Source of the DNA: an uncultured Dorea sp.
GTDB taxonomy: Bacteria; Bacillota; Clostridia; Lachnospirales; Lachnospiraceae
Reading direction: 5' to 3'
Length of the DNA: 64,000 nucleotides
Assembly: GCA_910580235.1 (NCBI GenBank)
Contig: CAJTVU010000006.1
Location: 139,367-203,366, forward strand
The notes under the pieces are model-generated. The model ran no database searches. It was not told the origin of the DNA and was given only the letters and a program-made list of their open reading frames with translations. Below are positions 43,305 to 52,279 of the stretch, in pieces (position 1 is the first letter of the stretch; every line of letters starts with the position of its first letter). The position numbers were made by a program, and so were the translations under genes.

Positions 43305-44056
43305 ACCGTATTGAGTTTATGACAGAACTGGCTGCGCTTTTGCAGGACATACCGGCAATCGAGAGACAGGATGCGATGAAGTATTACAATGACTATTTCG
43401 ATGATGCGGGGGAAGAGAACGAGCAGGAAGTGATCGCAGAATTCGAAAGCCCGGCCCGGCTTGCCGAGATGATAAAGACTAATCTGGGAATGGGGAGCCA
43501 GGGGGATTCGGGACATTTTGCAGAAAGCTACGGCGAATACAGAGAGACCGGGTATACAGATACCAGGTTCGAGAGGAAAGAGGCCCTGGCAGGAAGGCAG
43601 GACGCGGGAAGGCAGGACGCGGGAAGGAAGGACGCGGGAGGCGGCAGCGCGCCGAAGAAGGAGCAGGAGCCGCCGAGGACGAGCAGCCTCGTGAAAGTAC
43701 TTTTAATCATTGCGATCATCTTTGTAGGGGGCCCCATCGTTATCCCACTCGCCATCGCGGTCGCTGCGGTCGTGTTTGCGATGATCATGACGATATTTGG
43801 ATTGTTCATAGCGCTTGTCCTCGCGTTTGTGGCTCTGGTGGTCGTAGGGATCATACTCTTCTGTGCGGGCCTGGCGACATTGATCCCGGAAGTGGCGGTA
43901 GGGCTCGCCCTGATCGGTGTGGGGCTTCTCTTAGGCGTCATTGGCGTGATAGGTGTCGTAGGAAGCGTAAAGCTTTGTATTGTAGCGATCCCAGGCATAT
44001 GCAGGGGGATAGGGAATGTGTTTAACCGGATATTAAGAAGAAAGGCGGTGGCATAG
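43301..44056 (+). CDS. DUF1700-family membrane protein
   Basis: 251 residues. The N-terminal 70 residues form the helical HAAS/DUF1700 region (FMTELAALLQDIPAIERQDA, MKYYNDYFDDAGEENEQEV). A low-complexity linker contains three imperfect GRQDA/GRKDA repeats, then four or more transmembrane helices between about 125 and 235. The ATGA overlap with padR means coupled translation. It probably forms a membrane module with the next two proteins in envelope stress or membrane homeostasis, as in similar operons. No enzymatic motif is visible. Confidence 0.85.
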   Translation: MNRIEFMTELAALLQDIPAIERQDAMKYYNDYFDDAGEENEQEVIAEFESPARLAEMIKTNLGMGSQGDSGHFAESYGEYRETGYTDTRFERKEALAGRQDAGRQDAGRKDAGGGSAPKKEQEPPRTSSLVKVLLIIAIIFVGGPIVIPLAIAVAAVVFAMIMTIFGLFIALVLAFVALVVVGIILFCAGLATLIPEVAVGLALIGVGLLLGVIGVIGVVGSVKLCIVAIPGICRGIGNVFNRILRRKAVA

Positions 44057-44059
44057 GCG

Positions 44060-44950
44060 ATGAAGAGAGGATGGAGAGTATTCTGGGCTGCCTGCGGGAT
44101 CTGTGCCGGCATCGGTCTTATATGCTGTATGGCGTCCCTTGTACTGGGCGTGACGACAGAGGCTGTCGAAGCGCGTTTCCCGGGAGGGATCAGAGTCACG
44201 AAAAATTTCGGCATCATGTGGAGAGATAATGGGAGCGGCTGGAGCTGGGGGATTGGCCCGCGCTGGGCTGTGGAAGAGGATGAGAAGGCCAGTTTTTCCG
44301 GCGTGCGTTCTATAGATGCAGATGTCGGCGCTCTGGAGATCATCGTGCAGCCGGCCGATGAGGGAGAGGATGGATTGATCCTTGGAGGCGGCGAAGTGTT
44401 CCTTGAGGCAGAAGATATACCAAAGCGGCTGGAGCTGCGCTATTATATGGAAGGAGATGAGCTGAAGATACGCTCTACGGAATCCATAAAAGGGCTTACA
44501 AACTTAGGCTTTGTCGGGACTCTCACTCTCCGGGTCCCAACAGAGAAGCCTTTGGAGAGGGCGTCCTTTAATAATGCGGCGGGGACATTATATATAGAGG
44601 ATATACGGGCGAGGGAGCTTGTTGTCGACGTAGGAGCGGGAGAGGCTGACATAGATGGGTTTGTGTCTGAGAAAGTCGATCTTGCCTGCGGCGCAGGAAC
44701 GATCCATGCATCTGGCGACGCCCGCGCCGGAGCCAGGATAGAGTGCGGGATCGGGGAAGTTGTCTATGAGGCTTTCGGCAGGCAAAATGACTATAATTAT
44801 AACCTTGAGTGCGGGATTGGGGAGATTACATGCGGCTCGGACGAATACGCGGGGCTTAACAGTACAAGAAAGATTGACAATGGCGCTGCAAAAGATATAA
44901 ATGTAGAATGCGGCATCGGAAGCGTGGAGATCAGTTTTTCAGAAGAATAG
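44060..44950 (+). CDS. DUF4097-family putative adhesin-like membrane protein
   Basis: 296 residues. One N-terminal transmembrane segment (about 10-30), then an extracytoplasmic beta-helix-like region of DUF4097 type. It has repeating strands with G-x-G turns such as VDVGAGEADIDGF, DLACGAGTIHASG, ARIECGIGEVVYEA, LECGIGEITCGS and VECGIGSVEI. Cysteines recur at the same position in each repeat. It is the third gene of the PadR operon. The function of the family is unknown; surface display is inferred. Confidence 0.87.
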   Translation: MKRGWRVFWAACGICAGIGLICCMASLVLGVTTEAVEARFPGGIRVTKNFGIMWRDNGSGWSWGIGPRWAVEEDEKASFSGVRSIDADVGALEIIVQPADEGEDGLILGGGEVFLEAEDIPKRLELRYYMEGDELKIRSTESIKGLTNLGFVGTLTLRVPTEKPLERASFNNAAGTLYIEDIRARELVVDVGAGEADIDGFVSEKVDLACGAGTIHASGDARAGARIECGIGEVVYEAFGRQNDYNYNLECGIGEITCGSDEYAGLNSTRKIDNGAAKDINVECGIGSVEISFSEE

Positions 44951-44962
44951 GAGGATATTGGA

Positions 44963-45157
44963 ATGGAACCGAAAAAATTATACCGTTCAAGAAGAAACAG
45001 GATGATCTGCGGAGTGTGCGGAGGATTGGCAGAGTATTTTAATATTGACGCCACCATCGTAAGGCTGGCATGCGTGCTTTTCGGCTTTACGGGGACGGCG
45101 ATCCTGGTGTACTTCATCGCGGCTGTCATCATGCCGGAAGAGCCCGACGCATATTAA
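44963..45157 (+). CDS. PspC-domain membrane protein
   Basis: 64 residues covering just a PspC domain: KKLYRSRRNRMICGVCGGLA, EYFNIDATIVRLACVL and a transmembrane stretch ending VIMPEEPD. PspC proteins sense or respond to membrane stress. An AGGAGG site precedes the ATG. It is the last gene of the PadR operon. Confidence 0.93.
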   Translation: MEPKKLYRSRRNRMICGVCGGLAEYFNIDATIVRLACVLFGFTGTAILVYFIAAVIMPEEPDAY

Positions 45158-45250
45158 AGAGCGTATACCCTTGTACACTGAGGGTAGCAGAAAAGAATTT
45201 CCTGTTGTAAATACAGGCTGTATGATGTAATATGGTGATGCCGGGGTCAA

Positions 45251-45290
45251 AAGCCTCTGCGTTTCATGCAAGCATGGGACGCAGAGGCTT
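45251..45290. terminator. Stable hairpin after the PadR operon
   Basis: AAGCCTCTGCGT (45251-45262) pairs exactly with ACGCAGAGGCTT (45279-45290), loop of 16 bases. No U-run follows. It is probably the transcription end or an RNA-stabilising stem. The rest of 45158-45389 shows nothing else. Confidence 0.65.
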
Positions 45291-45389
45291 AGGGCCCATA
45301 AAACATGAGAAAGCAGCCCGATTATGGCGGATTTCGAATGTTTTCAGGATGTGTGGACAAAGAGAAAAAACATTTTGTGGGGGACTGAT

Positions 45390-45968
45390 ATGAAGACAAT
45401 ATATATATTCCTGACGAAGAGTACGACAATCTGCTCAAGGCTGATCTATATGGCTACGAGAAGTGAATTCACCCATGCAGCGATTTCTCTGGACGACAGT
45501 TTTGACAAATTGTACACCTTCTCAAGAAAGCACAGATATTTGCCGCTCCCGGCCGGATTTGTGACGGAAAGCATGTATGACGGGATCATGGGAGATTCCG
45601 ATAATATGAGGTGCGGCGTTTACAGGCTCAATATAACGAACAATACATATAACAAGCTGGAGACTATATTAAATGATATGGAATTCCATCGCTCCAAATA
45701 CAGGTACAGTATACTGGGGCTTCTGTTCTGCTGGTTTAATAAGGCGTTTGAAAGGGAAGATCACTGCTTCTGCTCGCAGTTCGTCTACCGTACTCTGAGC
45801 GAATCAGAAGCGATCCAGCATAACAGGCTCTCTTCTCTTGTAAGGCCCATGGATCTGCCGGATCTGCCGGAGGCGATGGAGGTGTTCAAAGGGACGATCG
45901 GAGATCTTCGGCTTAACGGCCTTATGCCGATGCCTGGGGAGGCGTCGATGTTCAGGAGAAATATGTAG
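45390..45968 (+). CDS. Permuted papain-like (NlpC/P60-superfamily, YiiX-type) protein
   Basis: 192 residues from the ATG after GTGGGGGA; an in-frame start at 45324 is weaker. IYIFLTKSTTICSRLIYMAT then EFTHAAISLDD gives a His followed by acidic residues, and CFCSQFVYRTL places a Cys late in the chain. That order (His before Cys) is typical of circularly permuted NlpC/P60 domains. No signal peptide is seen, so it would act in the cytoplasm or be exported otherwise. The substrate is unknown; lipids or peptides are used by relatives. Confidence 0.7.
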   Translation: MKTIYIFLTKSTTICSRLIYMATRSEFTHAAISLDDSFDKLYTFSRKHRYLPLPAGFVTESMYDGIMGDSDNMRCGVYRLNITNNTYNKLETILNDMEFHRSKYRYSILGLLFCWFNKAFEREDHCFCSQFVYRTLSESEAIQHNRLSSLVRPMDLPDLPEAMEVFKGTIGDLRLNGLMPMPGEASMFRRNM

Positions 45969-46027
45969 GAGATGAATAATTTCCAACGACATGTTAATAC
46001 TTACAGGAAAAGAGAAAGGGGTATGGC

Positions 46028-46243
46028 ATGTCAGGAAAGAAGAATAAACCAATCAAGCTTGAAGAGCTGACACAGGAAGAGAAGGTCAAATATGAGATAG
46101 CGGAGGAGCTGGGGCTTCTTGATAAAGTCCTCGCGGAAGGATGGCGCTCCCTCTCTTCTAAAGAGACCGGAAGGATAGGCGGCCTCCTGGCCGGGAGAAG
46201 GCGGGAGGACATAAAAAGTAACGAAAATATTACGAATAGTTAA
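46028..46243 (+). CDS. Small acid-soluble spore protein, alpha/beta type (divergent)
   Basis: 71 residues. The core KYEIAEELGLLDKVLAEGW then SLSSKETGRIGGLLAGRR matches the alpha/beta SASP pattern 'KYE.A.E.G......GW..L....GRIGG....R'. Such proteins coat and protect spore DNA and are degraded at germination. The GGGG-type site upstream is weak. Expected to be transcribed late in the forespore. It implies an endospore former. Confidence 0.78.
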   Translation: MSGKKNKPIKLEELTQEEKVKYEIAEELGLLDKVLAEGWRSLSSKETGRIGGLLAGRRREDIKSNENITNS

Positions 46244-46340
46244 CAAGTATGAACATTTTCGCCGGGAGGTTGAAAAGGGTTTATCCTTTTGCTATAATCT
46301 AACAACCGAAGCGTGAGCAGAAGGTGAGATGGGTGAGATT

Positions 46341-47033
46341 ATGGACAAGAGGATAAGTGTTTTAGATGTAGAGATAGATGGGATTACTGCAAAAGAAGCC
46401 ATGAGGAGCGCCATGGAGTATATTGCGCTTGAGCAGGTGAATGTCATTGAGTTCGTAACCGCTGCAAGCCTGATGCGGATCCAGGAGGAGGAAGGGCTGC
46501 GCGAGGAAGTGTGCCGGTTCGATCTTGTGCTGGCCGGGGATCGGGCGGTGCTGGAAGCGGCGGAAGTATCGGAGCGCAAGTTCTTTTTAGAGACCGAGAA
46601 CCGTGTGTTCTTAAAAATGTTCCTGCGATACCTCCATAAGAACCACATGAGGATCTACCTGTTGGCAGAATCCGAGGAAGAGGCGGAAGAGGTTTACCGC
46701 TATCTGGAATATTACTATCGGGGGATCCAGATTGTCGGGCTTGCGAAAGTGTCGGCAACGGACAGGTCGGACGATATGCTGGTGAACGCCATTAACGGAG
46801 GCGAGGTGGACTGTATTTTCTCCATGTTGTCCTCACCCCTTCAGGAAGAGCTCATCGCAGAGAATAAAGGAGTCTTGAACGCCCGGGTATTCATAGGGCT
46901 GGGGAAGGACATGCTCCCTGTGGGACAGGGAAAGATGGGCGGAGGGAGATTCACCTGTCTTGTAGCGAAATATCTCTTTAAAAAGGAGATAGAGAAGCAT
47001 AAAAGGATAGAGCAGATATATGCTGTAAAATAG
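46341..47033 (+). CDS. WecG/TagA/CpsF-family glycosyltransferase
   Basis: 230 residues from the ATG at 46341; one at 46329 is possible. The N-terminus DVEIDGITAKEAM, the FVTAASLMRIQ strand, DLVLAGDRAVLEAA and the C-terminal FIGLGKDMLPVGQGKMGG segment fit the family that transfers N-acetylmannosamine or similar sugars to lipid-linked saccharide. The canonical 'ADG' segment is diverged (AGDRAV). It stands alone, outside a wall-polymer cluster. A strong terminator follows. Confidence 0.78.
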   Translation: MDKRISVLDVEIDGITAKEAMRSAMEYIALEQVNVIEFVTAASLMRIQEEEGLREEVCRFDLVLAGDRAVLEAAEVSERKFFLETENRVFLKMFLRYLHKNHMRIYLLAESEEEAEEVYRYLEYYYRGIQIVGLAKVSATDRSDDMLVNAINGGEVDCIFSMLSSPLQEELIAENKGVLNARVFIGLGKDMLPVGQGKMGGGRFTCLVAKYLFKKEIEKHKRIEQIYAVK

Positions 47034-47036
47034 AAA

Positions 47037-47082
47037 AAAGAGGAAATCAACCAAAAAAGTGTGATTTCCTCTTTATTTTTTT
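47037..47082 (+). terminator. Intrinsic terminator after the WecG/TagA gene
   Basis: AAAGAGGAAATCA (47037-47049) pairs exactly with TGATTTCCTCTTT (47062-47074), followed by ATTTTTTT. A-rich DNA to the left makes it partly bidirectional. Confidence 0.95.
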
Positions 47083-47185
47083 GGTAATATGTATTAAGAT
47101 AGAAATCAAGAGTATGCTTTTTTGCTGAAAAATGGGAGTATTTGTTGTGGAAAATGCATATTGATAGAAGCGGAGGAAATAGAAT

Positions 47186-48274
47186 ATGATATCTAATCAG
47201 ATACTTCAGAACACAGTGGAGGGCTTAAAGGCGATTACGAGGATTGATTTCTGTGTTATGGACGTGGAAGGGAAGCCCTTGGCAAATACGTTCTCGGAGC
47301 AGCGCAGCTACGAGGACGATGTCCTGTCGTTCGTGAAATCTCCTGCTGACGGACAGGTCGTGCACGGGTATCAGTTCTTTAAGATCTATGACGAGCATCA
47401 GCTGGAGTACATCCTGCTGGCCAATGGGGGAAGCGACGATGTCTACATGGTGGGGAAGATCGCTGTGTTCCAGATACAGAACTTGCTGACCGCATATAAA
47501 GAACGATTTGACAAGGATAATTTCATTAAGAATCTGCTTCTTGATAATCTTCTTCTGGTGGATATTTATAACCGCGCCAAGAAATTACATATTGACACGG
47601 AGGTCAGGCGCGTTATATTTATAATTGAAACGAAGCATGAGAAGGACACGAATGCCCTTGATAATGTGCGGGGGCTTTTAGGCAGCAGGACGAAAGATTT
47701 CGTCACGGCGGTAGATGAGAAGAACATCATTGTGGTGAAGGAGCTGGAGCCTACGGACAGCCATAAGGAGCTGGAAAAGACGGCGCAGGGCTTTTACGAT
47801 ATCTTAAAAGAGGAAGGCGAGGAAGACATTCTGATCGCCTATGGCACCGTCGTAGGCGATATCAAGGAAGTATCCAAATCCTATAAGGAGGCGAAGCTCG
47901 CGCTTGACGTAGGGAAGATATTTTTTGGCGAGAGGAGCATCATAGCTTATAGCACGCTGGGAATTGGGCGTTTAATCTATCAGCTTCCGATCCCTCTTTG
48001 TAAGATGTTCATCCGTGAGATCTTTGAAGGGAAATCCCCGGATGATTTTGACGAGGAGACACTGGCTACCATTAACAAGTTTTTTGAGAATAACCTGAAC
48101 GTGTCCGAGACGTCAAGACAATTGTACATCCACCGGAACACTCTCGTATATCGGCTGGATAAGCTCCAGAAGAGTACAGGGCTCGACCTTCGCGTGTTCG
48201 AAGACGCCATTACATTCAAGATCGCGCTTATGGTAGTCAGGTACATGAATTATATGGAGACGATGGAGTATTAG
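47186..48274 (+). CDS. CdaR/PucR-type transcriptional regulator
   Basis: 362 residues. The N-terminal sensing region (FCVMDVEGKPLANTFSEQRS) resembles a sugar-diacid/PAS-like ligand domain. A GGDEF-like middle region follows. The C-terminal HTH_30 is clear: FFENNLNVSETSRQLYIHRN, TLVYRLDKLQKSTGLDLR. Such proteins activate uptake or catabolic genes. The ftsE gene starts 17 bases downstream, so it may be cotranscribed. Ligand unknown. Confidence 0.87.
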   Translation: MISNQILQNTVEGLKAITRIDFCVMDVEGKPLANTFSEQRSYEDDVLSFVKSPADGQVVHGYQFFKIYDEHQLEYILLANGGSDDVYMVGKIAVFQIQNLLTAYKERFDKDNFIKNLLLDNLLLVDIYNRAKKLHIDTEVRRVIFIIETKHEKDTNALDNVRGLLGSRTKDFVTAVDEKNIIVVKELEPTDSHKELEKTAQGFYDILKEEGEEDILIAYGTVVGDIKEVSKSYKEAKLALDVGKIFFGERSIIAYSTLGIGRLIYQLPIPLCKMFIREIFEGKSPDDFDEETLATINKFFENNLNVSETSRQLYIHRNTLVYRLDKLQKSTGLDLRVFEDAITFKIALMVVRYMNYMETMEY

Positions 48275-48291
48275 ATAATCAGGAGGAAGCT

Positions 48292-48978
48292 ATGATCGAA
48301 TTAAAGGAAGTAACGAAAGAATATTCAAAAGGCGTTGCAGCGCTTAACGGCGTTAATCTGAAGATTGAGCCGGGAGAGTTCGTCTTTATCGTAGGAGACA
48401 GCGGCTCAGGGAAATCGACCCTTATCCGCCTTATTATGAAAGAGCTGGATCCTACGTCCGGCACGATTGTCGTGAACGGGCAGGATCTGAATCGGATGAA
48501 GCACAGGAAGATCCCGATGTACAGGAGAGGGATCGGCGTCGTATTCCAGGATTTCCGGCTCCTGAAAGACAGGAATATCTATGAGAACATCGCTTTTGCA
48601 CAGCGGGTAACGGAGATCTCTCCCAGGATCATCAAGAAGAAGGTTCCCGCCGCTCTGTCTCTTGTAGGGCTGGCGCAGAAATACAAATCTTTTCCGAAGG
48701 AGCTGTCCGGAGGAGAGCAGCAGAGAGTGGCCATCGCAAGGGCGATCGTGAACGAGCCTGCGATCCTGCTTGCGGACGAGCCGACCGGTAACCTGGACCC
48801 GACTAATTCATGGGAGATTATGAAGCTTCTGGAGGAAGCGAACGAGAGAGGGACGACTGTACTGGTCGTTACACATAATCAGGAGATCGTAAACGAGATG
48901 AAAAAGCGGGTCATTACGATGAAGAAAGGCGTCATCGTAAGCGACGAGAAAAAAGGTGGGTATAATAATGAAAATTAG
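48292..48978 (+). CDS. ftsE: Cell division ATP-binding protein FtsE
   Basis: 228 residues. Walker A GDSGSGKST, Q-loop VFQDFRLL, signature LSGGEQQR and Walker B ILLADEPTGNLDP. The FtsE-typical C-terminus RVITMKKG is present. With FtsX it converts ATP hydrolysis into activation of murein hydrolases at the septum. It overlaps ftsX by 11 bases. The downstream M23 protein is the likely partner. Confidence 0.96.
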   Translation: MIELKEVTKEYSKGVAALNGVNLKIEPGEFVFIVGDSGSGKSTLIRLIMKELDPTSGTIVVNGQDLNRMKHRKIPMYRRGIGVVFQDFRLLKDRNIYENIAFAQRVTEISPRIIKKKVPAALSLVGLAQKYKSFPKELSGGEQQRVAIARAIVNEPAILLADEPTGNLDPTNSWEIMKLLEEANERGTTVLVVTHNQEIVNEMKKRVITMKKGVIVSDEKKGGYNNEN

Positions 48979-49873
48979 TACATTTGGATATTCAATGAGG
49001 CAGGGCGTGAAGAATATTGGCAGGAATAAGATGTTCTCCATCGCGTCTATTGCGACGATGGCTGCCTGTATCTTCTTATTTGGGCTGTTCTATTCTATTG
49101 TAATTAATTTTAATTACATTGTAGAGAAAGCGGAAGAGGGCGTGGCTATCACTGTCCTGTTCGACGAGGCGACGACGCAGTCCCAGAAGAACGAGATCGG
49201 AGATCAGCTTAAGAAGGCGGATGGAGTCCTGGAGGTAAATTATGTAAGCGCCGAGGAGGCATGGGAAAGCTTCCGCGATACATATTTTGGAGAATCTTCC
49301 GACCTTGCGGAAGGATGGAAGGAGAACCCTCTTGCCAACTCGGATAACTATGAAGTCTTCATGGCGGACGTAGAGAAGCAGCAGGACGTAGTAGCGTTTG
49401 CGGAGAGCCTTCCGGGCGTACGCCAGGTAAACCGCTCCGATGTGGTCGCGAAGACCCTGACAAGCGTGAACCGCCTGGTGGGATATGTGTCTGTGGCGAT
49501 TATCGTGATACTGCTCGCAGTATCGATCTTCCTTATTAGTAATACGGTCACTATGGGCGTTACGGTGAGGCGGGAGGAGATCGCCATCATGAAATACATA
49601 GGCGCCAAAGATGGGTTCGTCCGTGCGCCGTTCGTGTTCGAAGGGCTTCTGATCGGGTTCATCGGCGCGATAGTGCCGCTTGGGATGCTGTATTTTATGT
49701 ATGAGAAGGCGGTACAGTATATTATGACACGATTCAGCCTTCTGAATAATATTATTGATTTCCTTCCAGTTACAGAGGTGTATAAGACGCTGCTCCCTGT
49801 GGGGCTTGCGCTGGGAGTGGGGATCGGCTTCATCGGGAGCTCGTTCACGATCCATAAGCATTTAAGAGTGTAG
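48968..49873 (+). CDS. ftsX: Cell division protein FtsX
   Basis: 301 residues from the ATG preceded by AAAGGTGGG. TM1 is near residues 22-45, an ectodomain at about 50-165 contains SAEEAWESFRDTYF and ENPLANSDNYEVF, then three helices follow. It transmits FtsE-driven motion to an extracellular hydrolase activator. The same ectodomain pattern recurs in the protein at 56829. Four genes in this block (ftsE, ftsX, M23, S41) share one direction. Confidence 0.96.
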   Translation: MKISTFGYSMRQGVKNIGRNKMFSIASIATMAACIFLFGLFYSIVINFNYIVEKAEEGVAITVLFDEATTQSQKNEIGDQLKKADGVLEVNYVSAEEAWESFRDTYFGESSDLAEGWKENPLANSDNYEVFMADVEKQQDVVAFAESLPGVRQVNRSDVVAKTLTSVNRLVGYVSVAIIVILLAVSIFLISNTVTMGVTVRREEIAIMKYIGAKDGFVRAPFVFEGLLIGFIGAIVPLGMLYFMYEKAVQYIMTRFSLLNNIIDFLPVTEVYKTLLPVGLALGVGIGFIGSSFTIHKHLRV

Positions 49874-49971
49874 ATAAGCATTTTCACGTATACATTAAAA
49901 AGAGACAGGTACACATTGCGGCAAGATGAGTATAAATAGTAACAGAAGCATATTTTTTAAGGGGGATACAT

Positions 49972-51117
49972 ATGCTACATAAGAAGAGAATTATCAGCCT
50001 GCTTCTTATTTTTACGCTCAGCTTCGGGCTTACGATGCAGGCTCAGGCGACGGATATCAAAGAAGTAGAGAAAAAGGGCGATGAGCTGGAAGAGCAGAAA
50101 AATGCGGCGGAGGAGCAGAAAAAGTCACTGACGGCAGAGCTGGAGTCCATTTTGGGGGAGATGGAAGAGATCCAGGAACAGATGGCCGCCAAAGAGGCTG
50201 AGATCCAGCAGAAGGAAGAAGAGCTGGTCCAGGCCAAGATCGATGAGAATAACCAGTATGAGAGCATGAAGAAGAGGATCCAGTATATGTATGAGACCGG
50301 CAACGCCGAATTCATAGAGATACTGTTCGCGTCTGAGAGTATTGGAGAATTCCTCAATAATGCGGAGTATATCACGACCATGTCCGAATATGACAGAGAA
50401 CAGCTCACAAAGTTCCGGGATATCGTGGATCTGGTCGCACAGCAGGAAGCCGAGCTCAAAAGCGAGTATGAGGAGCTGTCTGCCCTTCAGACAGCGCTGG
50501 GAGAGAAGCAGCAATCTGTGGAGCAGCTTCTGGCAGAGACAAGTACAAGGATCGAAGATCTGGAAGAGCAGATTGGAGAGAATGCGGCTCTTCTTGAGAA
50601 GCTGATGAAAGAGGCAGAAGAGGCGGCTGAAAGAGAAAGGCAGAGGGCTGCTGCGTTGGCAGCGCAGCAGGCTGCTCAGGCAGGAAGGGGCGGAGGATCC
50701 GCGTATGTGGCGGCGGGGCCTTCGGTAGTGTCCGGCAATGGACAGTTCGCCCATCCATGTCCGACCGGTTATATTACGAGTTATTTTGGGGAGTACAGAA
50801 GCCCCAGCGATCCGTCCCACAGAGGAATGGACTTTGGCACAGGAGGCCAGGCGGTACCTACCTATGCGGCGGCGGACGGGACGGTCGTCATCGCAGGGTG
50901 GAGCAACAGCGCTGGCAACTGGGTCGTTATTAACCATGGGAACGGGATTACGACCAAATACATGCATCATTCTGCCTTAAGCGTAAGCGTAGGGCAGCGC
51001 GTAACGAAAGGGCAGCAGCTTGGCCTGACGGGGACTACCGGGAATTCTTCAGGAGTACATCTGCATTTCCAGGTGGAAGTGAACGGTGTGGCGGTAGACC
51101 CAAGAAAGTATTTATAA
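49972..51117 (+). CDS. EnvC/PcsB-like M23 murein hydrolase (activator)
   Basis: 381 residues. Sec signal peptide 1-26 (LLLIFTLSFGLTMQAQA). Residues 30-245 are a long coiled coil (EEQKNAAEEQKKSLTAELES and similar), the FtsX-binding layout of EnvC and PcsB. A glycine-rich linker precedes an M23 (LytM) domain with HRGMDFG and HLHFQ. The zinc ligands (His and Asp of HxxxD, His of HxH) appear intact, so it is probably catalytic. It follows ftsX by about 100 bases. It cleaves peptidoglycan at division under FtsEX control. Confidence 0.93.
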   Translation: MLHKKRIISLLLIFTLSFGLTMQAQATDIKEVEKKGDELEEQKNAAEEQKKSLTAELESILGEMEEIQEQMAAKEAEIQQKEEELVQAKIDENNQYESMKKRIQYMYETGNAEFIEILFASESIGEFLNNAEYITTMSEYDREQLTKFRDIVDLVAQQEAELKSEYEELSALQTALGEKQQSVEQLLAETSTRIEDLEEQIGENAALLEKLMKEAEEAAERERQRAAALAAQQAAQAGRGGGSAYVAAGPSVVSGNGQFAHPCPTGYITSYFGEYRSPSDPSHRGMDFGTGGQAVPTYAAADGTVVIAGWSNSAGNWVVINHGNGITTKYMHHSALSVSVGQRVTKGQQLGLTGTTGNSSGVHLHFQVEVNGVAVDPRKYL

Positions 51118-51128
51118 GGAGACTTAGA

Positions 51129-52277
51129 ATGAAATTTGTAAAAGGGGCGCTTTGCGGCGCCCTTGTGATGTTATTGGCGGTATGCTTCGTATATCTTGGG
51201 CTGGGACAGCCAAAAGCTATCAGTATAGCGACTGAAAGCAAGCTAAAGGAGATTGAAGGGCTGATCGAGGATAATTATCTCGGGGAAGCGCAGGAAGACA
51301 GGCTCCAGACCGGGATTTATGCGGGATATGTGGCGGGGCTTGGTGATCCTTACTCTGTATATTATAATGAGGAGGCGACAAAAACGCTTCGGGAGTCTAC
51401 ATCAGGAGAGTATGATGGGATCGGGGCGGTCATGAGCCCTGACCAGGATAGCGGTATCATCACCGTCTCTCAGGTGTATGAAGGCTCTCCGGCAGAGGAA
51501 GCAGGGCTTAAAGACGGGGATATCCTCTATAAAGTGGACGGTCGTGAAGTGACAGGAAGGGATCTGGCGGACGTAGTCGGCGATATTAAGGGGAAACGGG
51601 GGACGGAGGTAGAGCTGACTGTCTTAAGAGGCGGCGATGACAGGGAGATTACCGTGACCGCTGTGCGCGATACCGTCGAATACCTTACTGTAGAGCATAA
51701 GATGCTTGAGGAGAAGATAGGGTATATCCGGATCCTGGAGTTTGATTCCGTGACTTATGACCAGTATATGGAAGCATTTGGAGAGCTTGAGGAACAGGGG
51801 ATGAAAAGGCTGATCGTGGATCTCAGGGGGAATCCGGGCGGCGGGTTCCAGACGGTCTGCGGCATTTTAGATGAGATCCTCCCAGAAGGGCTGATCGTCC
51901 AGACAGAAGATAAAAATGGAGGGCGCAGGGAGATAAAGTCTGACGAGGAGCATAAGATCGATATGCCTCTCGTAGTCCTTGTAAACGAAAGCAGCGCCAG
52001 CGCGTCTGAGATATTCGCAGGAGCGGTGCAGGACTACGGGATTGGGAAGATCGTAGGAGAGACCACTTACGGAAAAGGGGTCGTGCAGGAAATATTCGAT
52101 CTGGGGGACGGTACTTGTGTGAAGCTGACTGTGTCCGAATATTTCACGCCGAAAGGGCGGAGCATCAATGAGCTGGGCATAGAACCGGACGTGAAAGTGG
52201 GATATGAGGCGGACGAGATCGCGCCTGAAGCGGATAATCAATTGGACGCGGCGATAGAGACGGTGAAGAAGGAATGA
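51129..52277 (+). CDS. S41-family C-terminal processing protease (CtpA type)
   Basis: 382 residues. An N-terminal membrane anchor (residues 1-24) is followed by a PDZ domain (about 95-175, GSPAEEAGLKDGDILYKVDG). The tail-specific protease core contains ESSASASEIFAGA (Ser near 288) and TTYGKGVVQ (Lys near 315), the Ser-Lys dyad. It trims extracytoplasmic proteins, often murein hydrolases. The adjacency to the M23 protein suggests it controls its turnover. Confidence 0.95.
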   Translation: MKFVKGALCGALVMLLAVCFVYLGLGQPKAISIATESKLKEIEGLIEDNYLGEAQEDRLQTGIYAGYVAGLGDPYSVYYNEEATKTLRESTSGEYDGIGAVMSPDQDSGIITVSQVYEGSPAEEAGLKDGDILYKVDGREVTGRDLADVVGDIKGKRGTEVELTVLRGGDDREITVTAVRDTVEYLTVEHKMLEEKIGYIRILEFDSVTYDQYMEAFGELEEQGMKRLIVDLRGNPGGGFQTVCGILDEILPEGLIVQTEDKNGGRREIKSDEEHKIDMPLVVLVNESSASASEIFAGAVQDYGIGKIVGETTYGKGVVQEIFDLGDGTCVKLTVSEYFTPKGRSINELGIEPDVKVGYEADEIAPEADNQLDAAIETVKKE

Positions 52278-52279
52278 AG

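Noticed and set aside
45251..45290. A riboswitch ahead of the papain-like gene.
   Set aside because: Only a single perfect hairpin is visible, with no known aptamer pattern.
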